A stretch of DNA of 64,000 nt from Bog-756 sp963824645 (GTDB lineage: Bacteria; Actinomycetota; Acidimicrobiia; Acidimicrobiales; RAAP-2), in assembly GCA_963824645.1 (NCBI GenBank), contig CAWGQC010000012.1, positions 62,001 to 126,000 of the forward strand. Reading direction: 5' to 3'. The notes under the pieces were generated by a model. The model worked only from the letters and a program-made list of their open reading frames with translations. It searched no databases and was not told where the DNA came from. Made by a program: the position numbers and the translations under genes. Positions 36,374 to 45,710 of the stretch are shown piece by piece (position 1 is the stretch's first letter; every line of letters begins with the position of its first letter).

Positions 36374-36751
36374 ATGACCACCACCGCCCGACCCGACCCC
36401 GTACCCATCGAGTTCTCCGATGGGGAGCTGGCCCGAATCACCTTCACCACCGACGGTCTGGTGCCGGCCATCGTCCAGGACGCCGGCGATGGCACCGTGC
36501 TCATGTTCGCCTGGATGAACCACGATTCTCTCGTGCGCACCCTGGAGACGGGACGTACGTGGTTCTGGAGCCGCAGTCGCCAGGAGTTCTGGTGCAAGGG
36601 CGAGACGTCCGGCAACCGTCAGTACGTGCGCAGCGTCCGTTACGACTGTGACGGGGACGTGGTGCTGGTAACCGTCGACCAGGAAGGCGACGGCGCCTGC
36701 CACACCGGGAACCGGTCCTGTTTCTATCGGGCGTTCGGCGACCGGCAGTGA
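36374..36751 (+). CDS. hisI: Phosphoribosyl-AMP cyclohydrolase
   Basis: Opens the purine ring of PR-AMP, the third histidine step. Monofunctional 125-residue form without the HisE domain. Substrate- and metal-binding segments are VLMFAWMNHDSL, GRTWFWSRSRQEFWCKGETSGN and the Mg/Zn cluster DCDGDVVLVTVDQEGDGACHTG then SCFYR. The stop overlaps the trpE start as GTGA, physically linking histidine and tryptophan genes. Confidence 0.95.
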   Translation: MTTTARPDPVPIEFSDGELARITFTTDGLVPAIVQDAGDGTVLMFAWMNHDSLVRTLETGRTWFWSRSRQEFWCKGETSGNRQYVRSVRYDCDGDVVLVTVDQEGDGACHTGNRSCFYRAFGDRQ

Positions 36752-38347
36752 CCGCCGCCGGCCGACCGATGGGTCCGGGGTCCTCGGGCCCCGGTGCCCA
36801 GGAGTTCGTCACCCTGGCCGCCAAGCACCGCATCGTGCCGGTGTGGCGCCAACTGGTGGCCGACACCATCACCCCGGTGGGCGCCTTCCTCCACATAGTG
36901 GAGGGGGCCGACCGCACCGGGTTCCTCCTCGAGTCGGTCGAGGGGGGTGAGCGCTGGGGCCGCTACTCGTTCGTCGGCCGCGACCCGCTGGCCACCATCA
37001 CCGCCCGCGGTACCCGGGTGACCACCCAGGGACCGGTCGATCTCGACGCCGTCACCGGTGGCCGGGTCAGCGGCACCGGTGGCATCCTGTCGGCCCTCGA
37101 TGCCGTGCTCCAAGCGTTCGAATCCCCAGACCTGCCCGACCTGCCGCCCCTCCACGCCGGGCTGGTCGGCTACCTCGGCTACGACGTGGTCCGCGAGGTC
37201 GAGCACCTTCCGTCCGTGCCCCCCGACGACCTCGGCCACCCCGACGCCGTCCTGGCCGTCATCGGGCAGCTGGCCGCCTTCGACCACTGGCGTCAGAGGG
37301 TGGTCCTCATCGACAACGTGGTCATCGAGGCCGAGGCCACCGAGGAGGAGCTCTCCGGTGCCTACCAGGGCGCCCAGGAACGCCTCGACCAGCTGGCGGC
37401 CGACTGCTTCCGCCCGGTCGAGCACGCCGCCCGGCTACTGCCCGAGAGGGCGGCTCCTCCCCCGATGTCGGGCGCACCATGTCCGATGATCTCTACCAGG
37501 ACGCCGTGCGGGCGGCCAAGGAGCACGTACGGGCGGGAGACGTCTTCCAGGTGGTGCTGTCCCAGCGGTTCGACGTCGACGACCTGGGAGCGGCGCCGTT
37601 CGATGTCTACCGGGTCCTGCGCCTGGTCAATCCCAGCCCCTACCTCTACTTCCTCCGGTTCCCCGAGATCACCGTGGTCGGCGCCTCGCCCGAGCCGATG
37701 GTCCGCCTCCGAGACGGAACGGTCACCTCGCGGCCGATCGCCGGTTCACGACCGCGAGGGGTGACCGAGGCCGACGACAGCCGCCTCGAGGGGGAGTTGA
37801 TCGAGGACCCCAAGGAGGTGGCCGAGCACGTGATGCTGGTCGACCTGGCCCGTAATGACGTCGGCCGGGTGGTGAGCTTCGGCACCGAGGTGCTGGACGA
37901 GATCATGGTGGTCGAGCGGTACAGCCACATCATGCACCTGACCTCGCAGGTGTCCGGACGGCTGGCTCCGGGCAAGGGACCGATCGACGTCCTGCGGGCC
38001 ACCCTGCCGGCCGGGACGCTGTCCGGGGCGCCCAAGGTCCGGGCCATGGAGATCATCGACGACCTCGAACCCACCAAGCGGGGTGTCTACGGCGGGATAG
38101 TCGGCTACCTCGACTTCTCCGGCAATCTGGACACTGCCATCGCCATCCGGACCATGACGGTGAGCCCCGACGGTCGAGCGTCGGTGCAGGCGGGGGCGGG
38201 CATCGTGGCCGACAGCGACCCGGCCAGCGAGAACGCCGAATGTGCCCACAAGGCAGCGGCCATGCTGTCGGCCGTGGCCATGGCCCGGGCCTCCGACCCG
38301 ACCACCGGCGCCTCCCGTGTCGGGGACTCCCCCCGGTGGCCCGGTGA
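36748..38347 (+). CDS. trpE: Anthranilate synthase component I; two frameshifts
   Basis: Makes anthranilate from chorismate and ammonia. The N-terminal FLLESVEGGERWGRYSFVG contains the LLES feedback-binding region, and the catalytic part has VVLSQRFDVD, SPEPMVRL, RPIAGSRPRG, LVDLARNDVGRV and SGAPKVRAMEIIDDLEP. The frame changes near 37448, where one extra G restores PERGGSSPDVGRTMSDDLYQ. Near 38333 one extra C in the CCCCCC run gives ...GDSPPVAR and a TGA at 38345 that overlaps the ygfZ GTG. As given, the frame instead runs on into ygfZ, an artefactual fusion. trpG and trpD are not in the window. Confidence 0.92.
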
Positions 38348-39307
38348 GTGCGACCGAGATTTCGGGCGCGGTGGCGTGGCAGTACGACGCCCTGCGTGGG
38401 GGGCGGGGGTGCATCGGGCCCGCCGCGACGTGGTCGCGGTCGCCGGTCCCGATGCCGCCTCCTATCTACAGGGCCAGTGCAGCCAAGACGTGGCCGGTCT
38501 CCCTATCGAGGGCAGCGCCGAGGCTCTTTTGTTGAGTCCTCAGGGCAAGGTCGAGGTCTACGTGCGGATCACCCGCCGGGCCGACGATGCCTTTGTCATC
38601 GACACCGATGCCGGCTTCGGACCGGCGGTCATCGCCCGGCTCGAGCGTTTCCGGCTGCGGACCAAGGTGACCATGGAGCCGCTCGACTGGGTGTGTCTCA
38701 ACGTCCGCGGACCGGAGGCCGGAGAGGTCCTGGCCGCTCCGCCGGCCCTGGTGGTGGCGGTGGCCTGGCCCGGGCTGAGCGGGGTCGATCTCCTCGGGCC
38801 GTCAGGCGGCCTCCGGCCCCGACGGCTGGGTGACGGCCGGCGCCGTCGCCTGCGGTGAGGAGGCCTGGGAAGCGGTCCGGATCGAAGCGGGGGTGCCGGT
38901 CAACGGACGGGAGGTGGTCGAGGGGACCATCGCCGCCGAGGTCGGACTGGTGGAACGGACGGTGTCGTTCACCAAGGGATGCTTCACCGGCCAGGAGTTG
39001 GTGGCCCGACTGGACGCCCGTGGTTCCAAAGTGGCCCGTTCATCTGAGAGGGGTCACCGTCGCCGTCGACCGGGGAGGGGACGGACCGCCGGTGGGCGCC
39101 GAGGTCCTCACCGCCGACGGCTCGCACCCGGTGGGGTATCTGTCTTCGGTGGCCTGGTCCCCGGGCCGGGGTTCGCCGGTGGCCCTGGCCACCCTCCACC
39201 GACGGGTGTCACCCCCCGAGCCGGTGCTGGTCCGTTGGCGGCCGGCGGCCGACCAGGCCGACGTCACCGTCCCCGGCCACAGCCACCTCCTGCCTCTGAT
39301 CGGGTGA
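38344..39307 (+). CDS. ygfZ: YgfZ/GcvT-like folate-binding protein; three frameshifts
   Basis: Tetrahydrofolate-dependent protein of the YgfZ/COG0354 family, which assists Fe-S cluster assembly or repair. The family motif KGCFTGQELVARL is intact, as are VVAVAGPDAASYLQGQCSQDV and ALLLSPQGKVEVYV. Start GTG 38344 (MSATEISGAVAWQYDALRGG). Frame changes occur near 38400 (one G missing), 38805 (one extra G) and 39033 (one extra T); correcting all three yields about 320 continuous residues. The density of errors here is the highest in the window. Confidence 0.87.
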
Positions 39308-39405
39308 GACAGCCGGGACGCCGACGGCGAGGCCAGGGGGACACCGGCGGGAGAAGTGATAGACCGTGCTCCGGATGGATGGGCAGGGCCCGAGGGGGTG
39401 AAGGG

Positions 39406-40576
39406 ATGAGTACACAACCAGCGCCGCGACCGGCGGGTACGCCCCAGGCCGCCGCCCCCGAGCACATCACCACGTCCACCCGCGATCCGGCGGATACGGC
39501 CGAGCGTCTCCAGGGTTGGCTGGCTGTCCACCTGGGACCGGGCCACGATCCGCGCATCACCGAGGTGTCCAGCCCCGACAGCAACGGCATGTCGTCGGAG
39601 ACACTCTTGTTCACCGCCGTCTGGAGCGAGGACGGGTGCCGAGGTGGCGCACCGCCTGGTGGCCCGTATCGAGCCGCCGACCACCGATTACCCGGTTTTC
39701 ACCTCCTACGACCTCGACATGCAGTTCGAGGTGATGCGCCTGGTGCGGGAGCAGACGGCGGTGCCGGTACCCGAGGCCTACTGGTACGAACCCGACCCGA
39801 GCGTGCTCGGCGGACCCTTCTTCGTGATGGCCCGGGTCGATGGCCGGGTGCCTCCCGACGTCCTTCCCTACACGTTCGGCGACAACTGGGTGTTCGACGG
39901 GAGCCCCGCCGACCGGTCAGCCCTCCAGGAGTCGGCGGTGACCACGCTGGCCGCCATCCATGCCGTCAACCCCCGGCACTACGATCTCGGCTTTCTGCAG
40001 TTCGGCCAGCCCGGCACCACCTCACTCGAGCGCAGTCTCAATCACTGGCGCGCCTACCACCGGTGGGTGGTGCAGGACCGACCGTCCCCTCTGCTGGCCG
40101 ACTGCTTCCAGTGGCTGGTGGACAATCTGCCCAGCGACACCAGCGAGGACGCCCTGTCCTGGGGTGACAGCCGGATCGGCAACATGATGTTCGACCACAA
40201 CCGGGTGGTGGCCGTGCTCGATTGGGAGATGGCCGGCGTGGCCCCTCCGGAGGTCGATCTGGGGTGGATGTGCTACCTGCATCTGTTCTTCCAGGACCTG
40301 GCGGTGGACCTGGGCACGACCGGGCTGCCCGACATGTTCCGACCGGTGGACGTGGCTGCCACCTACGCCCGGGCGTCCGGACGGGAACCGGGCGATCTCA
40401 CCTGGCACATCGCCTTCGCCGCCATCCGTCACGGTGCCATCATGCGCAGGGTCACCGAGCGGTCGATCTTTTTCGGCGAGACCGAGGCACCCGATGACAT
40501 CGATGAGCTGATCATGCACCGCGCCACTCTCCGCGGCATTCTGGACGGGAGCTACTGGGCCGGCGTGGCTCTGTGA
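39406..40576 (+). CDS. Phosphotransferase (APH/choline kinase-like) family protein; one frameshift
   Basis: Protein kinase-like fold of the PF01636 phosphotransferase family. After an N-terminal GWLAVHLGPGHDPRITEV segment, the N-lobe has SSETLLFTAVWSEDG, and the catalytic loop is LSWGDSRIGNMMFD with the metal-binding VVAVLDWEMAGVAPPEVDLGW. The first residue of the usual HGD is Trp here. The frame changes near 39632; removing one base gives WSEDGAEVAHRLVARIEP. Members next to SDR and lipid genes in mycobacteria-like organisms are not antibiotic kinases; the substrate is unknown. Confidence 0.85.
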
Positions 40577-40597
40577 TCACCCGGGCCGGGTGATCAC
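40573..40597. terminator. Perfect 12-bp inverted repeat containing both stop codons of convergent genes
   Basis: GTGATCACCCGG, one G, CCGGGTGATCAC. The TGA of the phosphotransferase (40574-40576) and the TGA of the minus-strand gene (40594-40596) lie in the two arms. Confidence 0.75.
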
Positions 40598-41757
40598 CAG
40601 AACGAGGATGCGCCGTCCAGTCCCCGATCGGGATGGGATCCGGTGATCATGGGCTGGCAGTTTCCCCATCCCTCCGCTCCCGACGCCGGTTCACTGATGT
40701 GGACGAAGGTGTCCCGCAACTGGTGGAGCTCACGGGCCAGATCAGGTTGACGGCAATCCTCCAGCCGTTCGCCGTCGACATGGAGCTCACCCCGCCATTC
40801 GCCGTGGTGGTGGCCCTGCCATCCGAAGTACAGGCCGGCGCCCAGGTGGAACCCGGTATCGGTGGGCACCTCCAGCAGGAACGTCCGCTCCTTTCCGTCC
40901 TCCAGCGTCACCGTCACCGTTCCCCCCCGCAGCCGGCGGTTGACGGGCTCGAAGCGGAGATCGGTGCGGATGTCGGCCATCCGTTCGATACGCCCGTCCC
41001 CGTGCTCGACCGCTCCGGTCACCGTGCGCTGGTGATGACCGAATCCCTGGGCGTCGATCAGGTGCATGAACAGTCCCCAGCGGGTTCCGTCCGGATCGAC
41101 CATCAGGGCCGGACACCAGATCATCTGGAAGGCCATGGCGGCAACCGGGTCGAACGGGTCGGTGTCGGTGGGCGGGGTGCCGACGTCGTAGCGCACCCCC
41201 CAGCTGTGATCGCGGGTGGAGACCCAGTCGTCGGGATCGATGGTGTGGCGCTCCCCGTCGATCTGGATCCAGCCCGAGGCCGTCCCGATCTGGTGGTAGC
41301 GGACGAGGTCGGCGCTCACCCGGTAGCCGAGAGGAGCCCGTTGATGGGTGCGCTCCTCGGTGGCCGGGGGCAGCACGGCCTGGTAGATCCAGTCGAAGGC
41401 CAGTGGCTGGCAGGGGTTGGGTTCGAGGACGAAGCGCACCCGTTGCATGGGTTCGAGGACCTCGTAGCGGATCGGTCCCGCCGCGGTCAGATCCGGGTCG
41501 GGGAACAGACGGCGGCTGCCCCGCACGGTGATCTGCTCGGCTCCCCGCGACAGGCCGGCGTAACCGTCGAGCAGGTTGCGGTTGGTGTACTTGCCCATTC
41601 CGAAGCCCAGCTGCAGGCTCCCGTCCCGGCGGGCGGCCATGGCGCACACCTTCTCCGTCCAGGACGGGTCGCTCGTTCCCACCGTGGCGAAAGTGTCGGC
41701 TACCTGGTGGTCGAACCGCTCGTCGGCCGGCCCCAAAGGACCCAGTGGATTGGCCAT
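40594..41757 (-). CDS. Hypothetical protein with lipocalin/CrtC-like beta-barrel character (DUF7064/7065-like)
   Basis: A 387-residue protein rich in aromatic beta-strands (SLQLGFGMGKYTNRNLLDGY, WIQIDGERHTIDPDDW, VSTRDHSWGVRYDVG, WGLFMHLIDAQGFGHH, GGTVTVTLEDGKERTFLLEV). The pattern, with a central RDHSWG motif and no signal peptide, resembles CrtC/AttH-type lipocalin-like proteins. These are remembered near phosphotransferase and SDR genes in actinobacteria. Enzymatic activity cannot be stated. Start ATG 41757 follows a GGGGACGGGAAG sequence; an upstream extension is possible. Confidence 0.65.
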   Translation of the reverse strand: MANPLGPLGPADERFDHQVADTFATVGTSDPSWTEKVCAMAARRDGSLQLGFGMGKYTNRNLLDGYAGLSRGAEQITVRGSRRLFPDPDLTAAGPIRYEVLEPMQRVRFVLEPNPCQPLAFDWIYQAVLPPATEERTHQRAPLGYRVSADLVRYHQIGTASGWIQIDGERHTIDPDDWVSTRDHSWGVRYDVGTPPTDTDPFDPVAAMAFQMIWCPALMVDPDGTRWGLFMHLIDAQGFGHHQRTVTGAVEHGDGRIERMADIRTDLRFEPVNRRLRGGTVTVTLEDGKERTFLLEVPTDTGFHLGAGLYFGWQGHHHGEWRGELHVDGERLEDCRQPDLARELHQLRDTFVHISEPASGAEGWGNCQPMITGSHPDRGLDGASSFW

Positions 41758-41815
41758 CCGCTTCCCGTCCCCATCCCTGAACTCCCGGATCGGCGTCCCT
41801 CGCCGACCGGTTGGC

Positions 41816-42640
41816 TCAGACCCCGAGGCTACCTTTGGCCGCCTTTTCGAAGAGACGGTAGGGCAGAAGTCGTTTGCCGGCGATGCCGATCCGCTCATCC
41901 ACCCGTCCCACCGATCGACGACGGGGTGGACGACGTGAGTGCAGGACCCCTTCGACGACGGCGGCCACGTCCTCCGGGCTGACGCCGTTGGCCTCGTCGG
42001 TGGCCATGGTGTCCACCGCCCGGGTCGCCGTCGGGGCGTACGGGTCCTCGCCGGCCATCTCGATCAGCCGTCGGTTGCGGGTGAAGTCGGTCCGCACGTT
42101 GCCCGGCTCCACCAGAGTCACGTGGATGCCGAATGGCGACACCTCGTAGGCCAGCGCCTCCCCGTACCCCTCCATGGCGAATTTGCTGGCGCTGTAGAAC
42201 GACTGGAAGGGGATGCCGACGATTCCCCCGATGGAGCTCATGAGAACGATCCGGCCGCGGCCCGCCCTCCGCATGAGGGGCAACGCCCTCTGGACCACCC
42301 GCACCGCTCCCCAGAAGTTGGTCTCCATCTGTTCTTTGGCCTCGGCCACCGAGGTCATTTCGGCGGCCCCGGCCAGACCCCAACCGGCACAGGCCACCAC
42401 GGCGTCGAGCCGATCGCCGTCGGCGGCCAGGCCGGCAAACCCGTCCCGCACCGAGTCGTCGCGGTCGACGTCCATGGACATCGGCGTCCATCCCCCCGGT
42501 GACGTCCCCCTCCGGCTGGCCCCGATGACCGTCCAGCCCCGCCGGTGGAGCCGGTCGGCACAGGCCAGACCGATACCGGCGGAGGCCCCGGTCACCAGGA
42601 CCACAGGGCTCGGCGGGGACGGGATGGGCGAATTGCTCAT
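41816..42640 (-). CDS. Short-chain dehydrogenase/reductase
   Basis: Classical SDR of 274 residues. The cofactor loop is VTGASAGIGLACADRL, the next motif is degenerate (ACAGWG for NNAG), and the catalytic Ser and Tyr-X3-Lys are in VLMSSIGG and FYSASKFAMEGY. The N-terminal ASRRG after the second strand suggests NADP(H). The start is supported by GGGAGGAACC before ATG 42640. It lies next to the lipocalin-like gene in the same direction, with 58 bases between; the substrate is unknown. Confidence 0.9.
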   Translation of the reverse strand: MSNSPIPSPPSPVVLVTGASAGIGLACADRLHRRGWTVIGASRRGTSPGGWTPMSMDVDRDDSVRDGFAGLAADGDRLDAVVACAGWGLAGAAEMTSVAEAKEQMETNFWGAVRVVQRALPLMRRAGRGRIVLMSSIGGIVGIPFQSFYSASKFAMEGYGEALAYEVSPFGIHVTLVEPGNVRTDFTRNRRLIEMAGEDPYAPTATRAVDTMATDEANGVSPEDVAAVVEGVLHSRRPPRRRSVGRVDERIGIAGKRLLPYRLFEKAAKGSLGV

Positions 42641-44083
42641 GTCTGGTTCCTCCCGTTCGACACTCCGCTACCGGCGGGCCGCAGGGCGTCGGCCTCCGGT
42701 GAAGCGGGAAGGGCGTAGCCGGTGTCCGGCGGCCGGAGCCAGATCGTCATACGGGTTCCCCTACCTTCCGACACCGGTGATTCGACCTGCACGGTGGCAT
42801 CCATGGCCGCGACCAGTTCGGCCACGATGGCCAGGCCCAGGCCCGCCCCCTTCCTCCGTCCCGTGACCCGGTCCGAAACAAAGTGGCGTTCGAAGACCCT
42901 TCCCAATTGATCGGTGGGTATACCCGGTCCGTCGTCGCCCACCCAGATCACCGCCCGGCCGTCGACCGCACCGGCACCCACGGTGACCAGGTGTCGGGCG
43001 AAGGAGGCGGCGTTCTCGACCAGGTTGGCCACCACCTGTCCCAGCCGATCGGCGTCGGCCGACACCCAGACAGGCCCGGAGGCCACCACGGTGGCCAGTT
43101 CGAGGCCGAGTTGGGCCGCCCGGGGCCGGAAGCCGTCGGCCACCTGCCCGACCACAGCGGCTCCGTCGACCGGTTGGAGGTCGAGCGAGAAGCGGTCGGC
43201 ATCCAGACCGGGCCAGGTCGAGCAGGTCCTGGACCAGTCGCTCGAGGCGGCGAGCCTCGCCGCTGATGACGGCCGCCGCCTCGGCCGGATCTTCGGCCGC
43301 CCCGTCGACGACCGCCTCGGCGTAGCCGCGGATGGAGGTCAGCGGTGTCCGCAGCTCGTGGGACACCGACAGCAGGAATTGACGCTCCTGTTCGCGGGCG
43401 CGCACCAGATTTCCGCCCATGGTGTTGATGGATTCGGCCAGCTGGACGAACTCGGGATCCTCGCCCGGCCGGACGGGGACGGTGGCGTCCAGGTCGCCGG
43501 AGGCGATCCGGCCCGTGGCCGCTACTGCCGCCACCAGGGGCCGACTGAAGCGTCGGGCCAGGGCGGTGGCCACCACGGCGGCCACGGCCAGGCCGATGAC
43601 GCCTATCAGGAGGAAGTACCGGATTCCGTTGGCCGGGTCGTGGATCTGGCGGGTGACGACCAGGATGGGCACGTAGCTGGTCACCCCGTTTATCGGGGTG
43701 GGGACGGCCGAGTAGGCCAGCAAGGAGGAGGTGTGCCCGATGGTCTGTCGACCCTGTTGGAGGCCGGGGATGTCGAGGTCGGCCACGGTGATCCCCGAAG
43801 GCAGGGGGGGACCGGTGGTCGTACCGTCGGAGCGGAGAGCCAGCACGTCGATGCCGGCCAGATCGGCCGCGTCGGAGATGAGATCGGTGTCCCGTTTGAA
43901 GGCGGCCTTGGTCCGGAAACGGGTGGTCGACAGGGTGGTCGAAATGGCTTTGGCCTGGCTGGCCAGCTCCTGGGTACCGGTGCCGACGGCGGCGTGCCGG
44001 ATGAAGATGGCGCTGCCGATGGTGGTCACCACCACCGTGGCCGCCACCAGGACGAGGATGGTGATGGTCAGGCGGCGTTTCAT
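42637..44083 (-). CDS. Membrane sensor histidine kinase; one frameshift
   Basis: Two membrane helices (TITILVLVAATVVVTTIGSAI and FLLIGVIGLAVAAVVATAL) flank an extracellular sensor, followed by HAMP (RPLVAAVAATGRIASGDLDA), H-box LSVSHELRTPLTSIRGYAEAV, N-box VVANLVENAASFA, G1 WVGDDGPGIPTDQ and G2 RKGAGLGLAIV. The frame changes near 43207; removing one G reads DLLDLARLDADRFSLDL. Start ATG 44083 overlaps the response regulator stop as ATGA, and its stop overlaps the SDR start, so RR-HK-SDR could be one transcript. Confidence 0.9.
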
Positions 44084-44800
44084 CCCAGTCGGTAGCCCAC
44101 GCCCCACACCGTGGCCAGGGGTAGGTCGGTGCCCAGCTTCTTTCGGAGTTGGCGCACGTGGACGTCGACCGTTCTCTCGTCGCCGAACCAGTCGTCGCCC
44201 CACACGCCGTTGAGCAGCTGTCGGCGGGAGAGGGCCAGTCCCAGATTGTCGGTCAGAAAGGCCAGAAGATCGAATTCGCGGGTAGCCAGAGGAACGACAT
44301 CACCGCTCCGGCGCACCTCTCGCCGTCGGCTGTCGACCTCGATGGCACCCAGGGCCACCAGTGGAGCAGGTTCGGCCGCCGGGGCTTCGGTGCGACGAAG
44401 GATGGCATGGACCCGGGCCACCAGCTCGCGGGCGGAGAAGGGCTTGGTCACATAGTCGTCGGCCCCCAGCTCGAGGCCGAGCACCCGATCGACCTCGTCG
44501 TCGCGGGCGCTCAGGATGAGTACCGGCACGGGGTGCGGCTGTGCCGCCCCCCGGGGCGTGCCCGGCGGTCGGACTTCCGGGGCGGAGCCGACGGCACACG
44601 TCGAAACCGTCGAGATCGCCGGGAAGTCCGATGTCGACGATGACCAGCTTGGGCTGCTCCCGGTCCACCAGGGCCAGCCCGGATCCGGCCTCGTCGGCCT
44701 GCAGGACCCGGAACCCGTCCCGCCGCAGGTACATGGCCACCAGGTCGGATATGTGGTGATCATCCTCGATGACCACCACGGTGTCTCGAGCGGCCATCAT
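44080..44800 (-). CDS. OmpR-family response regulator; one frameshift
   Basis: Receiver domain with VVVIEDDHHISDLV, phosphorylatable Asp in LVIVDIGLPG, ILSARDDEVDRVLGLELGADDYVTKPF, then a winged helix with PLATREFDLLAFLTDN and RTVDVHVRQLRKKLG. One extra C near 44605 shifts the frame; correcting it reads CRRLRPEVRPPGTPRGAAQP. That leaves a Pro-rich loop about 13 residues longer than usual between helix 3 and strand 4. Probable start ATG 44800 with CAGGCT 7 bases upstream. Confidence 0.88.
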
Positions 44801-44900
44801 CGGGACCAGCCTGCCATTCCCCGGACGGGTCCGTCCGCCACCGTTAGGAGAGTGTGAGCGCGGACGGGGCCGGAGGCACCGGGGGCGACAACCGCGCCGG

Positions 44901-44906
44901 TAGGCT
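44901..44906 (+). promoter_or_regulatory. Putative -10 element TAGGCT of the trpCFBA operon
   Basis: TAGGCT ends 10 bases before ATG 44917. No leader peptide or attenuator could fit, and no T-box is visible. Confidence 0.45.
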
Positions 44907-44916
44907 GCCTAGCGCT

Positions 44917-45710
44917 ATGCCGGCCTACCTGGAGACCATCGTGGCCGCTCACCGGGAGGAAGCGGCGGGCGACCACCGTGACCTCGAGGCGACCCGGGCC
45001 CAGGCGGCGGCCAGCCGGACCGGTGCGTCCGTTCGAGGCCGCCATCCGGGCCGGCCACCAACGCCACGGCATGGCGGTGATCTCCGAGATCAAGCGGCGC
45101 TCCCCGTCGCAGCGGCGATCTCGACCCCTCCCTCGACCCGGCCCGGGTGGCGGCCGACTACGAAGGCGGAGGAGCCGCCTGCCTGTCGGTACTCACCGAC
45201 CGCGCCTTCTTCGGCGGCGGGCCCGACGACCTACGGGCCGCCCGGGAGGCCTGCTCCCTCCCGGTGCTGCGCAAGGACTTCACGGTCAGCCCTCTCGACG
45301 TCTGTGACGCCCGTTCCATGGGAGCCGACGCCGTCCTTTTGATCGCCGCCGCGCTCGACGACGACCAACTGGGATCGTTCGTCCAGCTGGCCGGCTCGCT
45401 CTCGCTCACCGCTTTGGTCGAGGTGCACGACAAGGACGAGTTGGCTCGTGCCCTCGACGCCGGAGCCACGGTCATCGGTGTCAACCAACGGGACCTGCGC
45501 ACGTTCGAGGTCGACCAACGCCGGGCGGTGGCCCTGGCCGCCGCCATCCCCGAGGGAGTGACGGCGGTGGCCGAGTCGGGCATCAGCGATGCCGCCGATG
45601 TGGCTGTTCTGGCCGCTGCCGGCTACCACGCCGTGCTGGTGGGGGAGACACTGGTACGGGCCGGCGACCGCCGCGCCGCGGTGGCCGCCCTTCTCGGAGT
45701 CCGGCCGTGA
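44917..45710 (+). CDS. trpC: Indole-3-glycerol phosphate synthase; two frameshifts
   Basis: Closes the indole ring from CdRP. The N-terminal MPAYLETIVAAHREEAAGDH, the catalytic VISEIKRRSPS, GGGAACLSVLTDRAFFGG, LRKDFTVSPLDVCDARSMGAD, VIGVNQRDLRTFEVD and AVAESGIS are present. Two inserted bases (near 45025 and 45104) place these in three frames; correction gives ASRT..PVRPFEAAIRAG and RRSPSSGDLDPSLDPARVAAD, about 263 residues. First gene of trpCFBA; the stop overlaps trpF by 4 bases. Confidence 0.93.

Noticed and set aside
37479..38858. Apparent TrpE-YgfZ fusion protein
   Set aside because: Two one-base corrections in homopolymer runs separate the genes and restore a GTGA overlap and a conventional YgfZ N-terminus, so the fusion is probably artefactual.
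39406..40576. Aminoglycoside resistance kinase
   Set aside because: The fold matches, but the family is broad and the neighbours are lipid-type and housekeeping genes; nothing indicates antibiotic specificity.
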